A program made the position numbers and the translations under genes. Below are positions 28,059 to 36,854 of a stretch of 41,633 bases of DNA, piece by piece. Each line of letters starts with the position of its first letter. Position 1 is the first letter of the stretch. The stretch covers positions 1-41,633 of the forward strand of contig JAITXE010000018.1 in assembly GCA_031284925.1 (NCBI GenBank). The letters run 5' to 3'. The stretch comes from Methanobrevibacter sp. GTDB lineage: Archaea; Methanobacteriota; Methanobacteria; Methanobacteriales; Methanobacteriaceae. The notes below the pieces were generated by a model. That model saw only the letters and a program-made list of their open reading frames with translations, was not told where the DNA came from and made no database searches.

Positions 28059-28820
28059 ATGATAGTAGGTATTCTTGGCTGTGGAGCAATAGCTAATCTT
28101 CTCATTAATAAGGTTAAAGATAACGAAGATATAGAAATTAAATATTTTTATGACAGAGATATTGAAAAAGCTGAAAACTTAGCAAAAATATCCCAGGGAT
28201 TTGTTGTCTTGAATTTTCATGAAATGATAGATAAAGTTGATTTAGTTTTAGAATCAGCATCACAATCCTCTGTTAAAGAGTTTGCTCTTGATGTTATTAA
28301 GGAAGGTAAAGATGTAATAATAATGAGTGTTGGAGCATTATTAGATAAAGATTTATGGAATGAAATGAAGAATATTTCAAAAAAAACTGGTGCAAAAATC
28401 CATATCCCAAGTGGTGCAATATCTGGATTAGATGCAATAAAAGCAGCATCTGTTGGAGAAATAAAAAAAGTTTTATTAACCACACGAAAATCTCCAGAAT
28501 CATTAGAAAGAGATATAACTGAAGAGGAAATTTTATTTTGTGGGAAGGCATCCGATGCAGTTAAAATGTTCCCATTAAATATTAATATTGCAGCTACATT
28601 AAGTATAGCATCTAATTTAGATATTGATGTTAAAATTATAGTTGATCCTAAAATTAACAAAAATATTCATCAAGTTTATGTGGAAGGAACCTTTGGTAAA
28701 TTATTTTCTGAAACTGAAAACTTACCGTGTGAAACAAATCATAAAACAAGTATGCTTGCTGCTTATTCTGCAATTCACTTACTAAACACTCTTAATGACT
28801 CTTATAATATAGGATCATGA
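28059..28820 (+). CDS. nadX: L-aspartate dehydrogenase
   Basis: Oxidises L-aspartate to iminoaspartate with NAD(P), the first step of the NadX-NadA-NadC route to NAD. 253 residues. Rossmann motif VGILGCGAIANLL at 3-15, LVLESASQSSVKEFA near 63-77, IIMSVGALLD near 87-96, HIPSGAISGLDAIKAAS near 115-131 and a C-terminal VYVEGTFGKL block with His204 (NIHQVYVEG), the likely catalytic His. NHKTSMLAAYSA at the end is the family NPKTS..Aa.s region with His in place of Pro. GTGAT precedes ATG 28059. The next gene, thg1, is on the same strand. Confidence 0.92.
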   Translation: MIVGILGCGAIANLLINKVKDNEDIEIKYFYDRDIEKAENLAKISQGFVVLNFHEMIDKVDLVLESASQSSVKEFALDVIKEGKDVIIMSVGALLDKDLWNEMKNISKKTGAKIHIPSGAISGLDAIKAASVGEIKKVLLTTRKSPESLERDITEEEILFCGKASDAVKMFPLNINIAATLSIASNLDIDVKIIVDPKINKNIHQVYVEGTFGKLFSETENLPCETNHKTSMLAAYSAIHLLNTLNDSYNIGS

Positions 28821-28937
28821 TATTTCTACAATTAATAAGTCCTGCAATGATATATTAGTTACAAGGGAAATTCCCATAATAAGCATTCTTACAAGATATA
28901 TTATAATTTATTAACATTTAAGGCATGTACTGATTTT

Positions 28938-29762
28938 ATGAAAGAATACGAGATTTATTCAGATATTAAAGTACCAATGAGTTCTAATCTAATTTTAAGA
29001 ATAGATGGTAGAAATTTCCACCAATTAAGTAAAAAAATAGATTTACAAACACCATTTGACTATGAATTTATTAAAATAATGGTTAAATGTGGGATAGATA
29101 TTTTTAAAGAGTTTTCACCACTATTCATTTACATATTTTCAGATGAAATTAATATCCTTTTTAATTATATCCCCTTTTCTGGAAGAATAGAAAAAATAAA
29201 TTCTGTTTTTCCAAGCTTAGCTTCAAGTTCTTTAACTTTAAGTATAGAAAAATTATATAATAATAAAGATATGTGGGATAGAAATAAGAATAATAAAACT
29301 AAAAATAATGAAAAAAACTTATTTCCAATTACCTTTGATTCAAGAATTATCCCACTTTCTAAGAGCGAAGTTCTTAAATATTTCAAATGGAGACAAGATG
29401 AAGCATACAGAAATTTTGTAAATAGTCATGGTTACTGGGCTTTAAAAGAAAAATATCATGGAGATGAACTTAAACAAAAATTAAACGGTTTTAAAACATC
29501 CGATATTCATGAATATCTATTTAAAGGAAAAAAAATTAATTTAGGAAAATTACCCTTTTGGCAAAGAAGAGGAATTGGAATTTATAAAAAAAATAAAATA
29601 GATAATTCTAACAATAATGAATTCTTTAAAAAAAATGAATTACCTCTAAATAGAATAGATGAAATATCCAATCCAAAAAAGTTTATTTTTGTAGATGAAA
29701 AATTGCCCATGTTCAATAAAGAATTTTTCAATACTAATATATATCTTAATGAAAATCCTTAG
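28938..29762 (+). CDS. thg1: tRNA-His guanylyltransferase family protein (Thg1)
   Basis: Adds a G in the 3'-to-5' direction to the 5' end of tRNA; archaeal members can also repair 5'-truncated tRNAs by templated addition. 274 residues. The N-terminus has LILRIDGRNFHQLSKK near 18-33 (metal-binding Asp and the DGR.FH motif), IYIFSDEINILFN near 65-77 (second catalytic acidic pair in SDE), and SLASSSLTLSI near 92-102. WRQDEAYRNFVNSHGYWAL near 151-169 is the other conserved block. It is longer and more Lys/Asn-rich at the C-terminus than typical ~240-residue archaeal forms. It follows nadX by 117 bp on the same strand. Confidence 0.88.
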   Translation: MKEYEIYSDIKVPMSSNLILRIDGRNFHQLSKKIDLQTPFDYEFIKIMVKCGIDIFKEFSPLFIYIFSDEINILFNYIPFSGRIEKINSVFPSLASSSLTLSIEKLYNNKDMWDRNKNNKTKNNEKNLFPITFDSRIIPLSKSEVLKYFKWRQDEAYRNFVNSHGYWALKEKYHGDELKQKLNGFKTSDIHEYLFKGKKINLGKLPFWQRRGIGIYKKNKIDNSNNNEFFKKNELPLNRIDEISNPKKFIFVDEKLPMFNKEFFNTNIYLNENP

Positions 29763-29916
29763 AATAATGTATTCATGTTTAATAAACTCTCTACAAAGAT
29801 ATTTAACCTTTCACAATACGAATTTAAAGAAATTCATGTTAATGGGAAGTAATATTCTTAATGATTAAAAATAATCCTTGAAATTGAAAACTTCCACTAC
29901 TTTTTAAATTAGAAAA

Positions 29917-30819
29917 TTAATTATTTTTAGCTCTTATTAGACCTTTTCGTAAATAAGGAGGATTAAAAGGTTCGTCCCATATAAAAATCATGTACCCTTT
30001 TGAGAATTCAGTTTTGAATCCTTTCTCGATTAGGAGTTTATTTAAATCTTCGGCATCATTTTGGTTATGGTATGTGCAAAGAACAATTTGTAAATCTTTT
30101 TGGTTTGATAATATTCTATTTGCCCCTAATACTAAACTAATCTCAGCACCTTCAATATCTGCTTTTATGAAATTCAATTCCTCAATATTCTCATTTTCAA
30201 CAAAATCATCTAAACTTATTGATTTAGTGGAAGTATTCTCAGAAACATATTTATTAATGATAACAATTTTATCTTTCCATGGTTTAAAAGTCATTTTTAA
30301 AGCTTCAATCCATTTTTCTTCACATTCAAATAAATAAGCCTTTTTTATTTTTTCTATTATATTAAGAGTGAAAATACCTTCTGCAGCACCAGCATCAGCA
30401 ATCACATCTCCTACTTGAACATGAAAATCAGATGTTTCATAACAATGAGGAGACCCAATATCTGCTTCGATCAAAAGACTATTATACATAATTTTTACAT
30501 CTGAAGCACTGAATTCTTTTGGAAAATATAGTTTTTGTTTTTTATGCAACACATATTTTCCCATATATTCTAAATCATCATAAACTTCAATATCTTCTTC
30601 TTTGTATTTTTTCACAAAATTGTAAGGAATAAAAATATTATGTTCTCTCTTAATGAATTTTAGTATTTCTGAACTTTCATCCATCTCGCCAGATCTTGAT
30701 TCCAAGTAATAAATGACTTTTTTTCTTTTTATATATGTCATGGGATGAATATTAAGTGGCAACTTATAGAATAATGATTCAAATAGTTTCATTAGTTTAC
30801 TTTTAATTGTTTTTATCAT
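29917..30819 (-). CDS. FkbM-family SAM-dependent methyltransferase
   Basis: A 300-residue methyltransferase, probably O-methylating a sugar or lipid of the cell envelope. The SAM-binding motif I is VGDVIADAGAAEGIFTLNII near 137-156, followed by AYLFECEEKWIEAL (acidic end of strand 2) and by SLDDFVE and NFIKADIEGAEISLVLGA near 218-235, the FkbM hallmark (D.EG.E). The C-terminus (DLQIVLCTYHNQNDAEDL) also matches. The N-terminal ~100 residues are a variable domain. AGGAT lies upstream of ATG 30819. It heads the surface-glycan island but is divergent from the neighbouring glycosyltransferase-like pseudogene. Confidence 0.85.
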   Translation of the reverse strand: MIKTIKSKLMKLFESLFYKLPLNIHPMTYIKRKKVIYYLESRSGEMDESSEILKFIKREHNIFIPYNFVKKYKEEDIEVYDDLEYMGKYVLHKKQKLYFPKEFSASDVKIMYNSLLIEADIGSPHCYETSDFHVQVGDVIADAGAAEGIFTLNIIEKIKKAYLFECEEKWIEALKMTFKPWKDKIVIINKYVSENTSTKSISLDDFVENENIEELNFIKADIEGAEISLVLGANRILSNQKDLQIVLCTYHNQNDAEDLNKLLIEKGFKTEFSKGYMIFIWDEPFNPPYLRKGLIRAKNN

Positions 30820-31076
30820 TGTTATATCCTACTTGTTTATTTTAGTATGAATGTTATTTATTATTTAAGATATTATAAATACTTTATGAAATCTTTAAAT
30901 GAATATATCTTTCTATCAACTAAAAGCCATATATAAATAGCTATCTAAAATTTATTTAAAAACAAGAAAATCTAAGATAAAATAATCAAGAAGTACATAT
31001 CATGAAAAGATATTAATAAGTAATAATAAAAAAAGTTATATAATAAAATTCCATGAATAAGTTACCTTAATTCGAG

Positions 31077-31815
31077 ATGATTATCTTGTGTGTGTTTATA
31101 ATAATAAAGAAAAATTAGAGAATTTTTTAATTAAAAGTTTAAATAAACAAGATTCTAATGATTATGAACTGATTCTTGTTGATAATAGAAATTGTGAATT
31201 TAAATCTGCTGCTTCTGCCTTAAATTATGGAGCAACTAAGATAAAAACAAATTCAGATTATTGGATGTTTGTACATCAAAATATTGAAATAACAGAAGAT
31301 AATTTTTTTCAAAAAAATGAGAACCCCATGAAGAATCTTAAAAATCCTGGAATTATGGGTGTTGCTGGTCGTGAACGATATAATCGAAGGTTTATAGTAA
31401 TATTCATGATTTTACTGGGGGAAAGACACATATTAATAATCCCTTTATAGTAGATGCAGTAGATGAATGTTGTTTTTTTATTCCAAAAAATGTTTTCAAT
31501 TAAATAAAAATTGATGAATATGTTTGTGATAATTGGCATTTATACTCAGTCGATTACTCTCTTTCTAGTCAAAATCAGGGTTTAATTACATATACGATCC
31601 CTGTTAGATGTAATCATTATTCAGGCGTGAATTCTTTTGATGGATATTTTGATTCACTTAAAAAACTAATTAAGAAACACAGAAATAGATTTATTATATT
31701 TATAACTTGTGGAACATTTCTAACTTACTCTTATACTATTAATCGTGTTTTTTATAGATTTATAAATTTTGTTAATTTTGTTAATCGTTTTATTAATGAA
31801 ATTTTGTCAAAATAG
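31077..31815 (+). pseudogene. Decayed glycosyltransferase-like gene
   Basis: ATG 31077 begins a GT-A-like start that is one base out of frame with the next block, CVYNNKEKLENFLIKSLNKQ and YELILVDNRNCEFKSAASAL (31088 on). DYWMFVHQNIEI near 31258 resembles the DxD-region helix of GT2-like proteins acting on surface glycans. The frame is lost near 31390; NNPFIVDAVDECCFFIPKNV continues in another frame, a TAA occurs at 31503, and ENRYT-free sequence WHLYSVDYSLSSQNQGL and NSFDGYFDSLKKLIKK follow to TAG 31813-31815. The intact original would have been about 245 residues. No functional product is expected. Confidence 0.65.
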
Positions 31816-32053
31816 ATTAACCCGGTTTAATGGCATAAAAATCAGATGTGTACTTTTAATTTTTAAAAAAATAAATTATTTATGAGAAAAGTAAATGAGT
31901 TATGCCTAATTAACATTTTGATTTGTTAAGATAGATAGTAATTAATTATTTAAAAAATAATTTTTATAAAATTTTCTTAATTCATTGAATAAAAGATTAT
32001 TTTTCTTTAAATTATTAGATAAGTATTATTAAATAAATATTTGGGTGATATAA

Positions 32054-33100
32054 ATTTTTAAAGTTAGTGTTATAATTCCAACATACAATAGTGAAAAGTT
32101 TATTAAAACGGCTGTGGATTCAGTTATTAATCAAACAATAGGATTTGAAAATATTGAACTTATTATTATTGATGATAATTCAAATGACAGAACACAGGAT
32201 ATTTTAAAAGAATTTTCTAAAAAATATGGTAACATTCAAATCCATTTTTTAAAGGAAAATAGTGGAACTCCATCTAAGCCACGAAATATTGGAATTGAAA
32301 ATTCATCATCAGATTATATAATGTTTCTAGATCAAGACGATGCATATGAACCAGGAATATGTGAAAAATTATATAAAACTATAACTAAATATAATACTGA
32401 TGTAGTAAATTGCAATTTTTACAATACCAATTTAGGAAAAAAGGAAAAATCTTCAATTTTAAATGCAAAATCTCAAACTATTAATTCTCCCAACCCATTA
32501 ATTTTTAAGTCTATATCTGAAAATTATATTGATTTACACCCCAGTATTCTGGTTTGGGATAAGATTTTTAATAAGAAATTTATAGTTGATAATAAAATTA
32601 AATTCCCAGATTATTGTGCTCATGAGGATACTATATTTTCATTTATAGTATTTATGAATCTAAAGCAAGGAATAATCTTTTTAAATGATTTTTATGGATA
32701 TAGTTTTAATTATAATGAGGATAGTGAAAGTCGTTTAATACCAAAGCACTATATTTTTAATTTAATAAAAGGATTAGATTATTTTAATAATTTTTTAAAA
32801 TCAAAGCACATAAATAAACATGATTATTTATTAGATTATCTGGTTTCTGTTACATTTTCTTTTATATTAAATTCTTATACCCCTGATATTAACTCAGTTA
32901 AAGAAATTTATATAAAATTTAAAGAATATTTAAAAAACTATAATTTATTTAACAGGCTTCCAGTCCCTATTTATCGTAATATTTTCGCTAATATTTTAAT
33001 AAAATTAATATCCTTTAATCCATATTTCCTATTTTTCATTTTAAAAACCTATAAAATTCCTAAAATGATTAAAAACTTAATATTGGAACTGAAATTTTAA
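32054..33100 (+). CDS. GT2 family glycosyltransferase with doubtful start
   Basis: About 348 residues. The GT-A fold begins KVSVIIPTYNSEKFI and has IDDNSNDRTQ (UDP/metal-binding Asp) and LDQDDAYEP (DxD). It should transfer a sugar from an activated donor to a cell-surface glycan; the C-terminal half has hydrophobic helices. The frame has no ATG, GTG or TTG before GTG 32114, which would cut off the first strand. Either ATT 32054 is used (GGTGAT 4 nt upstream), or the start is TTG 32041, matching the paralogue at 35376, and one base too many in the T5 run 32055-32059 has broken the frame. The first ~170 bp are nearly identical to the paralogue. Confidence 0.75.
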   Translation: MFKVSVIIPTYNSEKFIKTAVDSVINQTIGFENIELIIIDDNSNDRTQDILKEFSKKYGNIQIHFLKENSGTPSKPRNIGIENSSSDYIMFLDQDDAYEPGICEKLYKTITKYNTDVVNCNFYNTNLGKKEKSSILNAKSQTINSPNPLIFKSISENYIDLHPSILVWDKIFNKKFIVDNKIKFPDYCAHEDTIFSFIVFMNLKQGIIFLNDFYGYSFNYNEDSESRLIPKHYIFNLIKGLDYFNNFLKSKHINKHDYLLDYLVSVTFSFILNSYTPDINSVKEIYIKFKEYLKNYNLFNRLPVPIYRNIFANILIKLISFNPYFLFFILKTYKIPKMIKNLILELKF

Positions 33101-33206
33101 TTACGTGCAAATAAAAATATTTTTAATATAGAATACTGTTTTTTTTTAGTTTTAATGAATCCCATAAATTTTGGAGTTATTATAATATTTTATCCAAAAA
33201 ACTTAT

Positions 33207-34292
33207 TTAAACTAATTTTTTTTTAATTATTCTTAATTTCATGTATAAAAATATAAAATAAACAATTATTTTTCCTTTTAAATCTGTGTTATACAATTTT
33301 TTAAATTTTTTAAATGAATTGAAAAGTATTATTTCTTCTTTTAAAGAAGAATTAAATTTTAAATAATATAATATAAACCAAGTAGATATATGCATATTAA
33401 AGATGATATTATTATATTTATAGTTAATTTTCTTTAGAGTATTTAAACAATGAGTAGTTGCATTTAATTCATCTGAAACTAATTTAAAATTGATATTATT
33501 GCTAACTGATTTATTTTCATCATAATTTAATCTATTTATTTGTTTATATATTATATCATTATTTAATAATAGCACATTACCAGATGAATTAATAAAATAT
33601 TCCATGAGAAAATTAAAATCTTCGCCTGTGATAAAATCTTTGAATTTTATATCTTTATCTTCAATTATCTGTCTTTTAAAAATTTTAGGCATTAATGATC
33701 CTGACATTGTAAGTATTGAAGGATTTTTAAAAATATTAGTAAATATCTCTGATGATTTACTTTTTTTTATTTTCCCAAATACAAATCTAAATAAAAATGC
33801 TTTCCAAATGAAATTTTTAAGTTTTGATGATTCTGTTGTTTTAATTTCATTCTCAAAATTTAGATTATCCTCAAAAGGAGAATAAGATTTTCGCACATAT
33901 CCTATATCAGGCAAATCAACTACAATCCTACCAATAACAAGATCAACCTTTTCAGATTGGATTTTATTATATAATTTTTCAAAAGCTTCTGGTTTATATT
34001 CATCATCACTATCTAAAAACATTATATATTCTGCAGCTACATGTTTTAAACCTATGTTTCTTGGCTTCCAAGCACCTCCACCCCCATTAGCATTATTAAT
34101 GGCTAAAAAATTAGAACATTTACTTGCATATTCTTCCATTATTATTTTACTCTTATCTGTTGATCCATCATTAACCATGATAACTTGAATATCATTTAAG
34201 TTCATGGTTTGATTAATTACAGAATTTAAAGTGTTTTTTAGTGTTTCCTCTGAATTATAAATTGGGATAATAAGGCTTATTTTATAAGGCAT
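33207..34292 (-). CDS. GT2 family glycosyltransferase
   Basis: A 361-residue GT2 enzyme: ISLIIPIYNSEET near 5-17, VNDGSTDKS at 40-48 and FLDSDDEYKP at 92-101 (DxD). GGGGAWKPRNIG near 70-81 is the usual loop preceding the DxD strand. The C-terminal ~180 residues are variable with one or two hydrophobic stretches, typical of a membrane-associated polysaccharide glycosyltransferase. Donor and acceptor are not predictable. GGAG lies 8 nt upstream of ATG 34292. It follows the paralogue at 34327-35376 by 34 bp on the same strand, forming a two-gene unit. Confidence 0.9.
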   Translation of the reverse strand: MPYKISLIIPIYNSEETLKNTLNSVINQTMNLNDIQVIMVNDGSTDKSKIIMEEYASKCSNFLAINNANGGGGAWKPRNIGLKHVAAEYIMFLDSDDEYKPEAFEKLYNKIQSEKVDLVIGRIVVDLPDIGYVRKSYSPFEDNLNFENEIKTTESSKLKNFIWKAFLFRFVFGKIKKSKSSEIFTNIFKNPSILTMSGSLMPKIFKRQIIEDKDIKFKDFITGEDFNFLMEYFINSSGNVLLLNNDIIYKQINRLNYDENKSVSNNINFKLVSDELNATTHCLNTLKKINYKYNNIIFNMHISTWFILYYLKFNSSLKEEIILFNSFKKFKKLYNTDLKGKIIVYFIFLYMKLRIIKKKLV

Positions 34293-34326
34293 TGTAAAGA
34301 CTCCAAATATTTAAAACTTTGATAAA

Positions 34327-35376
34327 TTAAAAACTTCTCCTATAGGAAAGAATTTTTAATATTAAACTTGTGATTGGTATTTTATGTATGTAAATAGGAA
34401 TATTTATATTTATAGAAAAAATCTTCATTGTTATATTAATAAGTACATTAATTGGTAATGAAACTGTATTTAATCTTACAAATATACTATATTTATTAAG
34501 AAAAGGTTTTAACTGTTTTAAAAGATTTATTTGAGTTTTTTTATCTAAATTAGTAAATAAAAATAATCTAAACCATCCTGCAAGGATTTCACACTGAATA
34601 GTTTCAAATCCTGGTTTATCTTCTAAAAATAAAAAAATTTTCATCAATCCGTGAAATTGTTTAATAAGGTTCTTCTTTAAATAAATTGTGGAAGTTGAAC
34701 TATCATTAATGTTATAAACATAACCATAAAAATCATTTAACAAAACAATATTTTTTGAGTAGAAATATGATTTTACTGAAAAATATACATCTTCATACAA
34801 TGCTCTTTCTGGAAATTTAACATTTTTATTAATTATCATACTTCTTCTAAAAATCTTATTCCAAATAAGTGTTGTAAAACCATATCTCATTAAGCCAGGA
34901 AATTCTTGAATTGAATTAATAATTATTTTATTAGCATAATCATCTAAAAAGGAAATTCCTTTTTTAGTTTCAAAATTATGGTAAATTAAAGGTCTGCAGA
35001 TTACAAGATCAGCATCATGTAAAATTGCCTCAGAATACATTTTTTCACACGTTTCAGGATAATAAGCATCATCTTGATCTAAAAACATTATATGATCCGA
35101 TGTAGAATTCATAATCCCTATATTCCGTGGTTTACTTGGAGAACCAGTGTTTTCTTTTAAAAAAGTGGTGCGGATGTTTTCATGCTCTTTAGAAAATTCT
35201 TTTAAAATATCCTGTGTTCTGTCATTTGAATTATCATCAACAATAATAAGTTCAATATTATCAAATCCTAATGTTTGATTAATAACTGAATCCACAGCTC
35301 TTTTAATAAACTTTTCACTATTATATGTTGGAATTATAACACTAACTTTATAATCTTTAGTTTGTATATCGCCCAA
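34327..35376 (-). CDS. GT2 family glycosyltransferase (paralogue of the gene at 32054)
   Basis: 349 residues. KVSVIIPTYNSEKFIKRAVD near 10-29, IVDDNSNDRTQDI near 45-57, PSKPRNIGIMN near 80-90 and FLDQDDAYYP at 98-107 define a GT2 catalytic domain. The start is TTG 35376 with GGAGGT 7 nt upstream, a strong site. Its first ~110 residues are about 80 percent identical to the oppositely oriented gene at 32054-33100, while the C-terminal halves differ, pointing to shared donor use and different acceptors or to recent gene conversion. It is likely co-transcribed with the GT2 gene at 33207-34292. Confidence 0.92.
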   Translation of the reverse strand: MGDIQTKDYKVSVIIPTYNSEKFIKRAVDSVINQTLGFDNIELIIVDDNSNDRTQDILKEFSKEHENIRTTFLKENTGSPSKPRNIGIMNSTSDHIMFLDQDDAYYPETCEKMYSEAILHDADLVICRPLIYHNFETKKGISFLDDYANKIIINSIQEFPGLMRYGFTTLIWNKIFRRSMIINKNVKFPERALYEDVYFSVKSYFYSKNIVLLNDFYGYVYNINDSSTSTIYLKKNLIKQFHGLMKIFLFLEDKPGFETIQCEILAGWFRLFLFTNLDKKTQINLLKQLKPFLNKYSIFVRLNTVSLPINVLINITMKIFSININIPIYIHKIPITSLILKILSYRRSF

Positions 35377-35570
35377 TTTATTTACCTCCTTTTCTCTAAA
35401 TTAATGATCAATTCCGCGTTTTTCAATTGTTATTTAAATAATTCCTGAGAAAAGTTAGAAAAAACTCAAAATAATTTTAAATTATCTAAATCAGACATAT
35501 TATTTAAAATATAAAAAATATACAAAGAAAATATGAATTTCATAACAATAGAAGTTTAATGAATGAAAAG

Positions 35571-36793
35571 TCACTCTTGTAATCTAAATGATCCAAAAAT
35601 GAGATCTTTTCTCTTTTTATTATTTATTTTTTTAAAAATTATCATATCATCATGAATATTTATTGAGTATATAGATGAAGTATACTTATTAACTTTAAAA
35701 GTTTTAGTTTCGCAATATCTTGCATGAATACTATCTATTATAATATCCTAAAAATTCCAGTAAATCTTTGTTGTTATCAAATTTGTCCAAATCTCTAATT
35801 ATATATATTGAATTATCTTTAAGATTATTAAATAACTTATCTATCCTATTAATAACATCTTGAGTGCCTGAGTTACCACTATCTATAACTATATCTACAT
35901 CATCCAAATGATTAAATTCATCTTCATAATACTCTACCTTTTTAAAATGTTTCTCATAATCAATATTTTTATCAAATGTTAATAAAATAGAATTATTTAT
36001 TTGTTTATAAGTTCCTATAGCATCAAAATTTAAGTTAATTTCTTTATTTACATCATCCACATTTTTTTCAAAGACAACTACACTATCTAAGATGTGAATT
36101 GATTTAATCATATCTTTATACTTGTCTATTTGAATCTCATTTACCATGCTATGTTGTTTGAAATTTGTCTTTTTTCCCTTAAAAAAGTTAGTAATCAAAG
36201 CTTTTGTAAACTCAATAAATGTTCCTTCTCGTTTAAAACCACCACCATACCCCTCATAGTAAGATGTATGTAAATCTTCTATTAAAAAAGTTCCATTATT
36301 TTTTAAATAAGAAAAAGTTTCTTCAAAAGTGTTTATTTGTTGATTCATTTCATGACCACCATCTTCAATGATTAAATCAACACACCCAATAGAACCCATC
36401 ATTTCTTTTAAGAAAATCCTATTTTCCTGATTTCCAATAAAAACTTTAATATTTCCATTTTCAACTTGTTTACATAGTGGATTGATATCAGCACCAAATA
36501 TTTTAGAGTTTTCATCAAAAACTGTTTGCCACATCTTTAATGATCCACCATGGAAAATTCCGAATTCAATCATTGTAATTGGTTTATTATAAAAATTTTT
36601 TAAGATAATGACCATAAATTTCAAAATAATGATCCCCTTTCTGTAGCACATTATCTTTAAATTTCATATTAATTGCATACTTAATGAATGGATTTAATGA
36701 ATTTTTATTTTTTAGCTTAAAAATTACTGTTGCTGAAAATATTTCACATAACAGTAGAGCTTTAGTAAATGATTTATAGATTTTGTTCAACAT
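35571..36793 (-). pseudogene. Class I SAM methyltransferase with two frameshifts
   Basis: One gene of about 407 codons in three frames. The start is ATG 36793 with GAGGTTGAT upstream; the first frame reads to MKFKDNVLQKGDHYFEIYGH and fails at an A6T5 run near 36594-36604. The second frame carries the catalytic domain: MIEFGIFHGGSLKMWQ (motif I), IFGADINPLCKQ, VFIGNQENRIFL, IIEDGGHEMNQQINTF and IEDLHTSYYEGYGGG. This is the pattern of TylF/cephalosporin-hydroxylase-like sugar methyltransferases. It stops at 35731, but a third frame continues naturally with DSIHARYCETKTF and DDMIIFKKINNKKRKDL to TGA 35571-35573. Two single-base changes would restore the protein. A product of the central frame alone is conceivable but lacks both ends. 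Confidence 0.7.
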
Positions 36794-36854
36794 AATATCA
36801 ACCTCATCATAGTTATTCTAATTAATAAATTTTATTGGGGAGTGTATTATTTAA

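Noticed and set aside
28217-28660. 147-codon ORF antisense to aspartate dehydrogenase
   Set aside because: The sense strand encodes a complete, well-conserved enzyme; the antisense frame has no ribosome binding site or recognisable motif.
36580-36610. Programmed frameshifting in the methyltransferase gene
   Set aside because: The move between frames is +1, not the -1 of a slippery AAAAAAT heptamer, no stimulatory hairpin is seen, and a second frameshift exists further down, so decay or error is simpler.
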